From contig NZ_CP139559.1 of NCBI RefSeq assembly GCF_034263275.1, positions 5,146,001 to 5,210,000 on the forward strand: DNA of 64,000 nucleotides, given 5' to 3'. Below are positions 18,170 through 26,601 of this stretch, one piece after another (positions within the stretch are counted from its first letter, which is position 1; every line of letters starts with the position of its first letter). Below the pieces are notes generated by a model that was not told the DNA's origin, ran no database searches, and saw nothing but the letters and a program-made list of their open reading frames with translations. A program made the translations under genes and the position numbers. The DNA comes from Mucilaginibacter sp. cycad4. GTDB taxonomy: Bacteria > Bacteroidota > Bacteroidia > Sphingobacteriales > Sphingobacteriaceae.

Positions 18170-19609
18170 TTATTCAATAACGCTTAATTTAAGCGTATTG
18201 GTTTTACCTTGTTTAATAATAGGCGTAGAAGCAGTGTTAACAACTACGTCGCCTGTTTTAATCAGGCCTTCGGCTTTAAGAGTGTCATTAACATCAGCAA
18301 TGGTTTGATCGGTGCTTTCCAACTGATCATAATAATACGCTCTCACACCCCAAACGAGGCTAAGCGCGTTCAATAATTGCTTGTTTGATGTAAAGATATA
18401 GGTACTGGCTTTAGGCCTGTGGCTTGATATTTCAAATGCAGTATAACCTGAAGTTGTCATGGAAACAATACCTACCGCATTGCTTTGCTCAGCAATATGC
18501 ACGGCAGATTCGCAAAGTGCATTGATCAGGAAATCCGGAGATGACGGATCTTTGGCTGTTGCTTGTTTAGGAGCGTTAAACGGATAGCCTAATTCTTCCA
18601 CATTGCGTACAATTTTGGCCATAGTTTCAATAACAATAACCGGGAACTCGCCAACTGATGTTTCACCGCTTAACATCACCGCATCGGCACCATCAAGTAC
18701 AGAGTTGGCAACGTCATTCACTTCGGCACGGGTCGGGCGTGGTGTGGTGATCATTGACTCCAGCATCTGGGTAGCAACGATAACTGGTTTTGAAGCGGCA
18801 CGGCATTTACGGGCGATCATTTTTTGGAGTAATGGCACTTCTTCAAGCGGCATTTCAACACCAAGGTCACCGCGGGCAACCATTACACCATCTGTTGCGG
18901 CAATAATGGCATCGATATTATCAATAGCTTCCGGCTTTTCAACTTTGGCAATCACCTTAGCTGCCGAGCCGTTGCGTGCTATAATACGTTTCAGGTCAAT
19001 AATATCCTCGCCTGTACGAACAAAAGAAAGACCGATCCATTCAACATCCTGTTTAAGGGCAAATTCAAGGTTGATCAAATCTTCTTCGGTTAAGCTTGGG
19101 ATAGATACTTTGGTGTTTGGCAGGTTAACACCTTTACGTGATGTTAAGATACCACCATGAACAACCTCACATATAACTGTATCAATTTTGTTGGTTTCAA
19201 TAACCCTTAATTGCAACTTACCATCGTCAAGCAAAATAATTTCGTTTGCCTGTACATCCTGCGGAAAGGTATCATAAGTAATATAGATCTGCTCATCGTT
19301 ACCAATGCATTCATGCGTGGTAATTTTAATGTGCGTTCCGTTTACTAAATGAATACCGCCATCCTTTACCAGGCCTATGCGGATCTTTGGGCCCTGTAAG
19401 TCGGCCAGGATGCCTACGTTGGTTTTGTATTGCTCGTTAATCTCACGGATAAGATCGATCACTACCTTATGATCTTCGGGCTTACCGTGCGAAAAATTAA
19501 GACGGCAAACGTTAACACCTGCCTTGATCATCGCTAATAAAACATCTTTTTTAGCTGATGCCGGCCCCATGGTGGCAACAATTTTTGTACGATTATAGTA
19601 TAGTTCCAT
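18170..19609 (-). CDS. pyk: Pyruvate kinase
   Basis: 479 aa. Converts phosphoenolpyruvate and ADP to pyruvate and ATP. N-terminal RTKIVATMGPAS, the NFSHG segment, the MVARGDLGVEMP active-site motif with catalytic Lys in IAKVEKPEAI, and ATQMLESMITTPRPTRAEVNDVANSVLDG are all present. The C-terminal allosteric domain ends GDVVVNTASTPIIKQGKTNTLKL. Monocistronic, with its own terminator. Confidence 0.97.
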   Translation of the reverse strand: MELYYNRTKIVATMGPASAKKDVLLAMIKAGVNVCRLNFSHGKPEDHKVVIDLIREINEQYKTNVGILADLQGPKIRIGLVKDGGIHLVNGTHIKITTHECIGNDEQIYITYDTFPQDVQANEIILLDDGKLQLRVIETNKIDTVICEVVHGGILTSRKGVNLPNTKVSIPSLTEEDLINLEFALKQDVEWIGLSFVRTGEDIIDLKRIIARNGSAAKVIAKVEKPEAIDNIDAIIAATDGVMVARGDLGVEMPLEEVPLLQKMIARKCRAASKPVIVATQMLESMITTPRPTRAEVNDVANSVLDGADAVMLSGETSVGEFPVIVIETMAKIVRNVEELGYPFNAPKQATAKDPSSPDFLINALCESAVHIAEQSNAVGIVSMTTSGYTAFEISSHRPKASTYIFTSNKQLLNALSLVWGVRAYYYDQLESTDQTIADVNDTLKAEGLIKTGDVVVNTASTPIIKQGKTNTLKLSVIE

Positions 19610-19674
19610 ATTATTCGGGTTAAAACTGGAGGATATTTAATGATTGTAAAACCAACACCTTTTTAAATTCGGCG

Positions 19675-20100
19675 CTAAAATAACAGATTTTCCCGTGATT
19701 TTATTTTTTTTGGGTCAATCTTTACTGCTGCAACTATCTCAGGTATTTTATTGAGCGATGAGATGATCGTATCAAGCTCATTATCATCTATATAGTTACG
19801 GATCATTAAAAAATAGTCGGCACTTTTTATTTCAGGAACCAGGTAACCATCTGAGCCTTTATTGCCTATAAAGAAGAAATCTGTTTCGGTGGTTTCCCAG
19901 CTGTAGCGGTATAATGAAAACAAAACAGGTTCAGCCCCGGGGTAAATATCTACTTCCAGGTCATCAGTTTTTGCGAAATTAAAATTCAAGTACTTGTTTA
20001 TAAGAAAACAAACCCGGTAATCTTTAAGTGAGCTTGTTACTGCAATGAGCACAAAATCAAAATCGATCTCAAACTTTAAAAATTTCCTGTTCAAAATCAT
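19675..20100 (-). CDS. IPExxxVDY family protein
   Basis: 141 aa. Contains VPEIKSADY at residues 88-96, the signature that names this Bacteroidota-specific family. Short acidic, aromatic-rich protein with no signal peptide. It lies between pyk and the divergent acpP-fabF-rnc operon, a location I recognise as conserved for the family; function is unknown. Confidence 0.85.
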   Translation of the reverse strand: MILNRKFLKFEIDFDFVLIAVTSSLKDYRVCFLINKYLNFNFAKTDDLEVDIYPGAEPVLFSLYRYSWETTETDFFFIGNKGSDGYLVPEIKSADYFLMIRNYIDDNELDTIISSLNKIPEIVAAVKIDPKKIKSRENLLF

Positions 20101-20181
20101 TACTTTTACGCCGTCAAAATTACTAATACAAACCGTTTCAATAAAATTTTGTTTAGAGATTTATATTGTAAAAGTTTTAGA

Positions 20182-20212
20182 TTTGTTTATTGACAGAATT
20201 TATTTTTCTTTG
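20182..20212 (+). promoter_or_regulatory. Promoter of acpP-fabF-rnc
   Basis: A -33 box TTTG at 20182-20185, a 19-base spacer and a -7 box TTTCTTTG at 20205-20212 (one mismatch to TAnnTTTG). The leader to the acpP ATG is about 30 bases. Confidence 0.55.
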
Positions 20213-20248
20213 CACTGAATTTTTATTAATCATTAAACTATAAAGACT

Positions 20249-20485
20249 ATGTCTGATATCGCTTCAAGAGTAAAAGCTATTATCGTAGAAAAACTGGGTG
20301 TTGACGAAAGTGAAGTTACGCCAGAAGCGAGTTTCACCAATGATCTTGGTGCCGACTCGTTAGACACCGTGGAATTAATCATGGAGTTTGAAAAAGAATT
20401 TAACGTGGCTATTCCTGACGATCAGGCTGAAACTATTGGTACTGTTGGCCAGGCAGTTGCTTACCTTGAAAAAAACGTTAAATAA
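20249..20485 (+). CDS. acpP: Acyl carrier protein
   Basis: 78 aa, acidic. Ser37 in the GADSLDTVELIME motif carries the 4'-phosphopantetheine arm that holds growing acyl chains. Twenty bases from fabF, in the widely conserved acpP-fabF-rnc order. Confidence 0.98.
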   Translation: MSDIASRVKAIIVEKLGVDESEVTPEASFTNDLGADSLDTVELIMEFEKEFNVAIPDDQAETIGTVGQAVAYLEKNVK

Positions 20486-20504
20486 AACTCCCTAACTGGA
20501 TTAA

Positions 20505-21758
20505 ATGGAGTTTAAAAGAGTTGTAGTAACCGGGCTTGGAGCACTTACTCCTATTGGCAACACTGTTTCAGATTATTGGAACGGACTGATCAATGGAGTA
20601 AGTGGCGCTGCCTTGATCAAAAGTTTTGATACCGAAAAATTCAAAACTAAGTTTGCGTGCGAAGTTAAAGGCTTTGACGCGGATGGTTTTTTGGGCCGTA
20701 AAGACGCCCGCAAATTAGATCCTTTTGTACAATACGCCTTATTTTCAACCGAAGAAGCCGTAAAAGACGCGGGATTAGATTTCTCAAAACTGGATACCAG
20801 CCGCATTGGCGTTATCTGGGGCTCGGGTATCGGAGGTTTAAAAACCTTCCTTGACGAGGTGATGGCCTTTGCCAAAGGCGATGGCTCTCCACGTTTTAAC
20901 CCGTTCTTCATCCCTAAAATGATTGCCGATATTGCCCCCGGCCATATATCTATTAAATATGGTTTGCGCGGCCCTAACTTCACTACCGTTTCGGCATGTG
21001 CTTCATCAAATAACTCACTGATCGACTCTTTTAACTATATCCGTTTGGGTAAAGCTAATATGTTCATCAGCGGTGGTTCTGAAGCTATCATCAACGAAGC
21101 CGGTATAGGTGGTTTTAACGCCATGCATGCATTATCAACCCGTAACGATGACCCGGCAACAGCATCACGTCCGTTTGACCTGGACAGGGATGGTTTTGTG
21201 GCCGGTGAAGGAGCAGGTACTATTATTTTAGAGGAATTAGAACATGCTAAAGCCCGCGGCGCTAAAATATACGCTGAAATGGTGGGTGGCGGCATGAGCG
21301 CCGATGCCTATCACATGACAGCACCTCATCCCGATGGCTTAGGTGCCGCATTTGTAATGCGCGCAGCCCTCGAAGATGCTAACCTTAGCCCTGCCGATAT
21401 TGATTATGTGAACGTTCACGGCACATCAACCCCAATCGGTGATCCGCAGGAAATTAAAGCAATACAGGATGTGTTTGGCGATGATATTTACCGTATCAAC
21501 ATCAGCTCAACCAAATCAATGACAGGCCATTTATTGGGTGCTGCCGGTGCGGTTGAAGCTATTGCATCGATACTGGCATTAAAACATGGTATCATCCCTC
21601 CAACCATTAATCACTTTACTGATGATCCGGCGTTTGATCCTAAGATCAATTTCACTTTTAATACCGCCCAAAAACGCGATATTAATATAGTGCAAAGCAA
21701 CGGATTTGGTTTTGGCGGACACAATGCTTCTGTAATATTTAAAAAGTACGAAGATTAA
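20505..21758 (+). CDS. fabF: 3-oxoacyl-ACP synthase II (KAS II)
   Basis: 417 aa, normal length. Elongates acyl-ACP with malonyl-ACP. Catalytic Cys165 in VSACASSNN, His305 in NVHGTSTPIGD and His342 in MTGHLLGAAGAVE are in place. Between acpP and rnc with short gaps, so one operon. Confidence 0.97.
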   Translation: MEFKRVVVTGLGALTPIGNTVSDYWNGLINGVSGAALIKSFDTEKFKTKFACEVKGFDADGFLGRKDARKLDPFVQYALFSTEEAVKDAGLDFSKLDTSRIGVIWGSGIGGLKTFLDEVMAFAKGDGSPRFNPFFIPKMIADIAPGHISIKYGLRGPNFTTVSACASSNNSLIDSFNYIRLGKANMFISGGSEAIINEAGIGGFNAMHALSTRNDDPATASRPFDLDRDGFVAGEGAGTIILEELEHAKARGAKIYAEMVGGGMSADAYHMTAPHPDGLGAAFVMRAALEDANLSPADIDYVNVHGTSTPIGDPQEIKAIQDVFGDDIYRINISSTKSMTGHLLGAAGAVEAIASILALKHGIIPPTINHFTDDPAFDPKINFTFNTAQKRDINIVQSNGFGFGGHNASVIFKKYED

Positions 21759-21768
21759 TTGTGGTTTG

Positions 21769-22494
21769 ATGCCTATAAGTCGGTTCTACAAGCTTTATAT
21801 ATCACCCAACAGAAAGTATGTTAAAATTTTAAAGAATTTGCTCGGCTTTGTGCCGGGCAATTTGTCTTTATACCGCATGGCTTTCCGTCATAAGTCGGTA
21901 GCACAAAACATCAAGAAGGGGGTGAAGAACAGTAACGAACGCCTTGAGTTTTTAGGCGATGCCGTACTGGGCAGTGTTGTGGCTGAAGTTCTTTTTAAAT
22001 TATACCCTTTTGAAGATGAGGGCTTTTTAACTGAATTACGCTCAAAAATTGTAAGCCGCGTAAACCTTAACGCACTCGGCAAAAAACTTGGCTTTGATAA
22101 GCTTATTGAGTATGATAACCGCATGCTTAACTCAAGCAGGCAGGGGTCATTGCTGGGCGATGCATTTGAAGCCCTGATAGGAGCGGTTTATTTGGATAAG
22201 GGGTATGACTTTACCAAAAATTTCCTGATCAACCACATCATAAAACCTCATATTGATATCCATAAGCTTGAGCAAACGGAAACCAATTTTAAGAGCAAGC
22301 TTATTGAATGGTGCCAGCGCCATGGCCGCGATATTATTTTTGAACTGGTAACCAACCAGGATGGTGAAAGCACCAAGCTTTTCACCGTACAGGCCAATGT
22401 TGATGGCGAAATTATGGGCTCGGGTAAAGAGTTCAGTAAAAAGAATGCCGAAAAGCTTGCTGCAGAAAAAGCCTGCGAAGCATTAGGCATCTGA
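21769..22494 (+). CDS. rnc: Ribonuclease III
   Basis: 241 aa from the ATG at 21769 (a TTG three bases earlier would add one Met). Cleaves double-stranded RNA during rRNA maturation. Catalytic signature NERLEFLGDAVLG near residues 45-57 and the second acidic motif GDAFEALIGAVY near 127-138; a dsRNA-binding domain from about 172 to the end (SGKEFSKKNAEKLAAEKACEALG). Last gene of acpP-fabF-rnc, 10 bases after fabF. Confidence 0.96.
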   Translation: MPISRFYKLYISPNRKYVKILKNLLGFVPGNLSLYRMAFRHKSVAQNIKKGVKNSNERLEFLGDAVLGSVVAEVLFKLYPFEDEGFLTELRSKIVSRVNLNALGKKLGFDKLIEYDNRMLNSSRQGSLLGDAFEALIGAVYLDKGYDFTKNFLINHIIKPHIDIHKLEQTETNFKSKLIEWCQRHGRDIIFELVTNQDGESTKLFTVQANVDGEIMGSGKEFSKKNAEKLAAEKACEALGI

Positions 22495-22515
22495 TTCCAA
22501 AAGTTATTTTGATGA

Positions 22516-23325
22516 TTATAGCGGTGGTTGCTTTTCCTTTTTAAGCTGTACCGGCCCCTCACCCAGTTTAACAGTTGAATCCGGCACGATGAATGTCGGG
22601 CTGTTTAACTTCTCAAGCTTATCTTTGTCACTACTGCTTTTATAATATTCATATGCGCGTATAGTGTGCTTAATCAGGTCATAATCAGTCCAGGCTTTGA
22701 TATCCTTGTATGTGGGCGTGTAATAATTCATGAACTTACGCGCCAGGCTATCGGTAGCCAGGCCGGTATATTGTTTCACAAATGGGATGTTGTAATGTTT
22801 GTGAATTTCGGCCTGCTCCAGCTCGCTTTGAGCATTTTGGGCAAAGCGGCGTGCACGATTAGGAGTCGTTCCCAAAAGCTCGTAAAGGCCGGTTACGGGG
22901 TTGCTCAAAAAAGATAATGCAGGCGGCTTTCCATTATAATAAGTCCCCTGTTTCTTATAATCATTCAATACCTGGTTTATCTCCTGCCTTTTGGTTTGGC
23001 CAACCACTTTTACCTCGTCAAGTTTTATAATTGGCTGCATGTAAACAGGCATGTCGCTATTATTCAGCACCACTACTTTTTGGGGGGTGTAGTCATCCCG
23101 GGTAAAAAGCAGGGTATCGCCAACACGGGTTTTTATACTAAACCAGCCTACATCATCACTAAGTATCAGTGTTTTGGTATTCAGATCTTTAACAAAAACC
23201 TGTCCTACACGCTCATTGGTCACCTTTTTTGAGATAACACCCTTTACCGTAAACTCCTGGGCCGAAACATGAACGGCAATGAGGCATAGAACGCCTGTTA
23301 CAAGCAGGTATAAATAGTTGCGCAT
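22516..23325 (-). CDS. Secreted protein with CarboxypepD_reg-like domain
   Basis: 269 aa. Signal peptide MRNYLYLLVTGVLCLIAVHVSAQ, then a beta-sandwich like the N-terminal domain of TonB-dependent receptors and carboxypeptidase-regulatory repeats (residues 24-110: FTVKGVISKK...VGQVFVKDLNTKTLILSDDVGWFSI). The second half is helical and polar, with no barrel, so it is not a receptor. Probably periplasmic; function unknown. Convergent with rnc. Confidence 0.75.
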   Translation of the reverse strand: MRNYLYLLVTGVLCLIAVHVSAQEFTVKGVISKKVTNERVGQVFVKDLNTKTLILSDDVGWFSIKTRVGDTLLFTRDDYTPQKVVVLNNSDMPVYMQPIIKLDEVKVVGQTKRQEINQVLNDYKKQGTYYNGKPPALSFLSNPVTGLYELLGTTPNRARRFAQNAQSELEQAEIHKHYNIPFVKQYTGLATDSLARKFMNYYTPTYKDIKAWTDYDLIKHTIRAYEYYKSSSDKDKLEKLNSPTFIVPDSTVKLGEGPVQLKKEKQPPL

Positions 23326-23403
23326 CAGTGATAATTGAACGTAAATATAGGAACTGTATTTTATTTGAAATGTGAAAAAGTGTTAAAGAGCTTCGCTCTG
23401 GCG

Positions 23404-23552
23404 GTTAGAGGTTAGAGATTGGAGGTTAGTTTTTTCTTTTTTTAAGTGATGAATTCTCTCCATTCTCGCTATTGAATTTATTTCAAATCCGAAATCGAAC
23501 ATTCGAAATCCGAGATAGCCTAACCTCTAATCTCCGATCTCTAACCTCTAAC
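23404..23552. repeat. 26-bp inverted repeat upstream of yicC
   Basis: The left arm 23404-23429 (GTTAGAGGTTAGAGATTGG...) and right arm 23527-23552 are reverse complements with 2 mismatches in 26. Words of the type GTTAGAG(G/A)TT are iterated within and around each arm. The right arm ends 10 bases before the yicC -7 element. Confidence 0.85.
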
Positions 23553-23561
23553 TAAAATTGC

Positions 23562-23569
23562 TATCTTTG
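23562..23569 (+). promoter_or_regulatory. -7 element (TATCTTTG) for yicC
   Basis: Exact TAnnTTTG match ending 3 bases before the ATG at 23573. The predicted transcript begins at or next to the start codon. Confidence 0.65.
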
Positions 23570-23572
23570 CGC

Positions 23573-24448
23573 ATGATAAAATCCATGACAGGGTATGGAA
23601 TTGCCAGTTTTGATTCGGGCAGTACAAAATACACCGTAGAGGTTAAATCCCTGAACAGCAAATTTTTAGAATTATCGCTTCGTTTGCCGAAGATTTTTGC
23701 CGAAAAAGAGTTTCAGCTGCGTAATGACTGCAGCAAGCTTATCGAACGCGGTAAGGTTAATTTATCTATCAATACCGAACAGGTAAGCCAGGCGATAAAA
23801 GCAGCCGGCATTGATAAAGACCTGCTTAAACATTATTATAATCAGCTTAAAACGGTAAGTGAAGAGTTGGGTGAGCCAACCGGCAACCTGCTTCAGTTGG
23901 CATTGGGCTTACCCGAAGTAGTGAAATACGAAGAAGATACCATATCCGAAGATGAGTGGAAAGCCGTTGAGAAAACCTTTCAACAAGCTATGGCGGCTTT
24001 CCAGGATTTCAGGGCACAGGAAGGCAATGTTATTGAACTGGAGATTAAAGGGCGTATTAACACCATATTAAAAAACCTTGACCTTGTTGAGCTGGAAGAT
24101 CCTAAACGGGTTCCTTTGATCAGGGAGCGCCTCGATACATTTTTAGCCGAAGCCGCAAGCCGCGAAGCTATAGATCAAAACCGGTTTGAACAGGAGCTGA
24201 TCTACTATATTGATAAACTTGATATAACCGAAGAAAAGGTAAGGCTCAAAGCGCATTGCGAATACTTTATCGAAACCCTAAAAAATGCCGACGCAAACGG
24301 TAAAAAACTGGGTTTCATTTCGCAGGAAATTGGCCGCGAAATCAATACATTAGGCTCAAAAGCCAATGATGCCAACATCCAGAAACTGGTAGTAGGCATG
24401 AAAGAAGAGCTTGAAAAAATTAAAGAACAACTGTTAAACGTATTGTAG
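23573..24448 (+). CDS. yicC: YicC family endoribonuclease
   Basis: 291 aa from the ATG at 23573, giving the invariant N-terminus MIKSMTGYG; a TTG at 23558 upstream lies across the promoter. YicC N-terminal domain about 1-155, then the DUF1732 C-terminal domain ending RLKAHCEYFIETLKNADANGKK...QEIGREINTLGSKANDANIQ. E. coli YicC is linked to degradation of small RNAs; the exact target here is unknown. Upstream of gmk, as in many genomes. Confidence 0.94.
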   Translation: MIKSMTGYGIASFDSGSTKYTVEVKSLNSKFLELSLRLPKIFAEKEFQLRNDCSKLIERGKVNLSINTEQVSQAIKAAGIDKDLLKHYYNQLKTVSEELGEPTGNLLQLALGLPEVVKYEEDTISEDEWKAVEKTFQQAMAAFQDFRAQEGNVIELEIKGRINTILKNLDLVELEDPKRVPLIRERLDTFLAEAASREAIDQNRFEQELIYYIDKLDITEEKVRLKAHCEYFIETLKNADANGKKLGFISQEIGREINTLGSKANDANIQKLVVGMKEELEKIKEQLLNVL

Positions 24449-24460
24449 TATAGTCATTAA

Positions 24461-24546
24461 GTCACTGGGTCATTAAGTCATTATTGCTTTGCCGGCGATT
24501 TTGAAAAATGAGGCAATGACTTAATGACCTAATGACGTATTGACCA
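24461..24546. repeat. Iterated-word inverted repeat between yicC and gmk
   Basis: The left arm 24461-24482 (GTCACTGGGTCATTAAGTCA...) and right arm 24515-24536 pair with 2 mismatches in 22. The right side continues as AATGACC-type words up to and through the gmk ATG, so the start codon itself is part of one word. Confidence 0.8.
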
Positions 24547-25128
24547 ATGACCAAAGAAGGTAAACTCATCATATTTTCGGCTCCGTCGGGTGCTGGTAAA
24601 ACAACCATAGTACATCATTTGCTGGGGAAGATCCCTGAGCTTGAATTTTCCATTTCGGCCACCACGCGTGAGCGCCGCGGCGATGAAGTGCATGAGCAGG
24701 ACTATTATTTTATAAGCAAAGAAGAATTTTTGCACCGCATTGCCAAAAAGCAGTTTGTTGAGTTTGAAGAGGTTTATACCGGTACTTTTTATGGCACGCT
24801 CCGTACCGAAATTGAGCGCATCTGGGCAAAAGGAAAAACGGTAATATTTGACATAGACGTAGAAGGGGGACTTCACCTTAAACGCAAATATGGCCCCCAG
24901 GCGCTGGCCATATTTGTACAGCCACCATCACTTGAAGTTTTAATTGAAAGATTGACCGGCCGCGGCACTGATAGCGAAGAAAAACTGAAAGAACGCTTTG
25001 CCAAAGCAGAAAAAGAGCTTAAATACGCTCCGCAATTTGATATTATACTCAAAAATTACGATCTTGAAACGGCTTGCACAGAGGCGGAAGAATTGGTGAG
25101 TAACTTTATTAGCCCCCCGGCCCCCTGA
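24547..25128 (+). CDS. gmk: Guanylate kinase
   Basis: 193 aa. Phosphorylates GMP to GDP. P-loop APSGAGKTT at residues 11-19, then the GMP-binding stretch ISATTRERRGDEVHEQDYYF and EFEEVYTGTFYGT. The ATG at 24547 lies inside the upstream repeat, and no better start exists because the P-loop follows closely. The C-terminus (SNFISPPAP) reads into the next repeat element, which seems to supply the last few residues and stop. Confidence 0.96.
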   Translation: MTKEGKLIIFSAPSGAGKTTIVHHLLGKIPELEFSISATTRERRGDEVHEQDYYFISKEEFLHRIAKKQFVEFEEVYTGTFYGTLRTEIERIWAKGKTVIFDIDVEGGLHLKRKYGPQALAIFVQPPSLEVLIERLTGRGTDSEEKLKERFAKAEKELKYAPQFDIILKNYDLETACTEAEELVSNFISPPAP

Positions 25129-25217
25129 AGGGGGAGTGCGAAAAACTCATTTTGTACACCGGGTTAGCTTAATCTATAAAACTTTTTTAATTCCCCCTTT
25201 AGGGGGTTAGGGGGCAC
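25104..25217. repeat. Paired GC-rich hairpin element between gmk and nadD
   Basis: Two inverted copies of an arm that is itself a hairpin: left GCCCCCCGGCCCCCTGAAGG (about 25110-25135) and right with CCCCCTTTAGGGGG followed by TTAGGGGGC (about 25191-25217), separated by about 55 bases. It overlaps the last codons of gmk and ends just before the nadD ATG. Confidence 0.8.
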
Positions 25218-25220
25218 AAC

Positions 25221-25793
25221 ATGAAGATAGGCTTACTGTTTGGTTCGTTTAATCCTATACATATAGGGCATTTGATCATAGCCAATTATATGGCAAACCA
25301 TACTTCACTTGATAAGGTATGGCTGGTGGTATCGCCCCAAAATCCGCTAAAAAAGTATGGCGACCTGATCAACACCTATGACAGATTGGAGATGGCCCGC
25401 CTGGCTACTGATAATGCAACCAACATTAGTGTGAGCGACGTTGAGCTGAAATTACCCCAGCCATCATATACCATTGATACGCTTGCTCATTTAAAGGAAA
25501 AATATCCTGAGCATGAATTTGCCCTCATCATGGGTTCGGATAATCTTGGCTCACTGCATAAGTGGAAAAACTATAAGCTTATCCTGCGCGATTACCGCAT
25601 TTATGTGTACCCGCGCCCCGGCTATGAAAACGCCGAACTGGCCGATCACCCTTCGGTTACCATTACCATGACCCCGCTTATGGAACTTTCGGCAACATTT
25701 ATCCGCAAATCAATTGCCGAAAAAAAGAATGTTCAATTCTTTGTACCAGATCCGGTTTTAAAATTTATTGAGAGCAAGAGTTTGTACAGATAG
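25221..25793 (+). CDS. nadD: Nicotinate-mononucleotide adenylyltransferase
   Basis: 190 aa. Joins NaMN and ATP to form deamido-NAD. The nucleotidyltransferase signature GSFNPIHIGH occupies residues 8-17 and the C-terminal SATFIRKSI corresponds to the ISSTxIR motif. YicC-Gmk-NadD is a common gene order in Bacteroidota. Confidence 0.95.
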   Translation: MKIGLLFGSFNPIHIGHLIIANYMANHTSLDKVWLVVSPQNPLKKYGDLINTYDRLEMARLATDNATNISVSDVELKLPQPSYTIDTLAHLKEKYPEHEFALIMGSDNLGSLHKWKNYKLILRDYRIYVYPRPGYENAELADHPSVTITMTPLMELSATFIRKSIAEKKNVQFFVPDPVLKFIESKSLYR

Positions 25794-25798
25794 ATATA

Positions 25799-26063
25799 AC
25801 CATTCCCACGTCCGTGTCCTCACGGGCGCTTTTTTATTGTATACAGGTTGGCCGCGGGGACACGGCCAACAGGGGGATTATATGGTTTATCCCCCGGTCA
25901 TTGCGAGGTACGAAGCAATCGCGAATTAGACAGAGCCGCTCTGCCTCTCGGGGATTGCTTCGTGCCTCCAATGACGGGTTAAGAAGCTATTCCCACGTCC
26001 GTATCCTCACGAACGCTTTTTTATTGTATATTAGGTTGGCCGTGGGACACGGCCAACGGGGGG
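25799..26063. repeat. Direct repeats flanking a CGTCATTGCGAGG-type palindrome
   Basis: A unit of about 75 bases beginning ATTCCCACGTCCGT occurs at about 25801-25876 and 25989-26063 with few changes; each carries an internal palindrome (GTTGGCCGYGGGGACACGGCCAAC). Between them lies a long hairpin, GTCATTGCGAGGTACGAAGC at about 25899 pairing with its complement ending near 25977. Repeats of the second kind are scattered in many bacterial genomes. Fills the 284-base gap between nadD and the MaoC gene; no gene seen. Confidence 0.8.
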
Positions 26064-26077
26064 TATAGAGCCTCTGT

Positions 26078-26539
26078 TTACCCTATGAAATGATATAAAA
26101 ACACAACTTCGCCCGTAAACGCCGGTTTGCGCTGATCTTTTATTTCAAGTTCGATGGCCATGGTGGATTTGGTTGTGCCACGAAGGTTAAGCAAGCTGGT
26201 CAGCTTTACTTTTAACCGTACTTCATTATCAACCAGCACAGGCTGTGCAAAACGAAGGTTTTCGATACCGTAATTAATTTCCATTTTCAGGTTTTCAATC
26301 TTCACAATCTCTTTCCATAGGTGAGGAATGAGTGAAAGTGTAAGGTAGCCATGTGCTATGGTTGATTTAAACGGGCTTTCGGTTTTTGCCCTTTCAGGGT
26401 CGGTATGGATCCATTGGTGATCGAGGGTTGCATCGGCAAATTTGTTGATCTGCTCCTGCGTAATAGTGTGCCATGATGATACGCCAAGGTCGTTACCAAC
26501 CTGCTGTTCAAACTCCTGAAAACTGCTAATTACAATCAT
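26078..26539 (-). CDS. MaoC-like (R)-hydratase / dehydratase
   Basis: 153 aa, a single hot-dog fold. The hydratase motif is visible: FADATLDHQWIHTDPERA (about residues 30-47) with the catalytic Asp and His, then SPFKSTIAHGYLTLSLIP. Such enzymes hydrate enoyl-CoA or enoyl-ACP. Starts ATG at 26539. Downstream of the ligase gene on the same strand with a 62-base gap, but no functional link is apparent. Confidence 0.88.
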   Translation of the reverse strand: MIVISSFQEFEQQVGNDLGVSSWHTITQEQINKFADATLDHQWIHTDPERAKTESPFKSTIAHGYLTLSLIPHLWKEIVKIENLKMEINYGIENLRFAQPVLVDNEVRLKVKLTSLLNLRGTTKSTMAIELEIKDQRKPAFTGEVVFLYHFIG

Positions 26540-26601
26540 ATTGGTTTATTGATAGTTAGGTTTTTTTATATTGAAGCCGCAAAGGTATTAAATTATAGTG
26601 T

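Noticed and set aside
25899..25977. CRISPR-like array in the CGTCATTGCGAGG repeat
   Set aside because: Only one inverted pair, no regularly spaced direct repeats and no cas genes.
25814..26068. 84-codon open frame between nadD and the MaoC gene
   Set aside because: It lies entirely in the repeat block and its sequence is the repeat translated; no domain.
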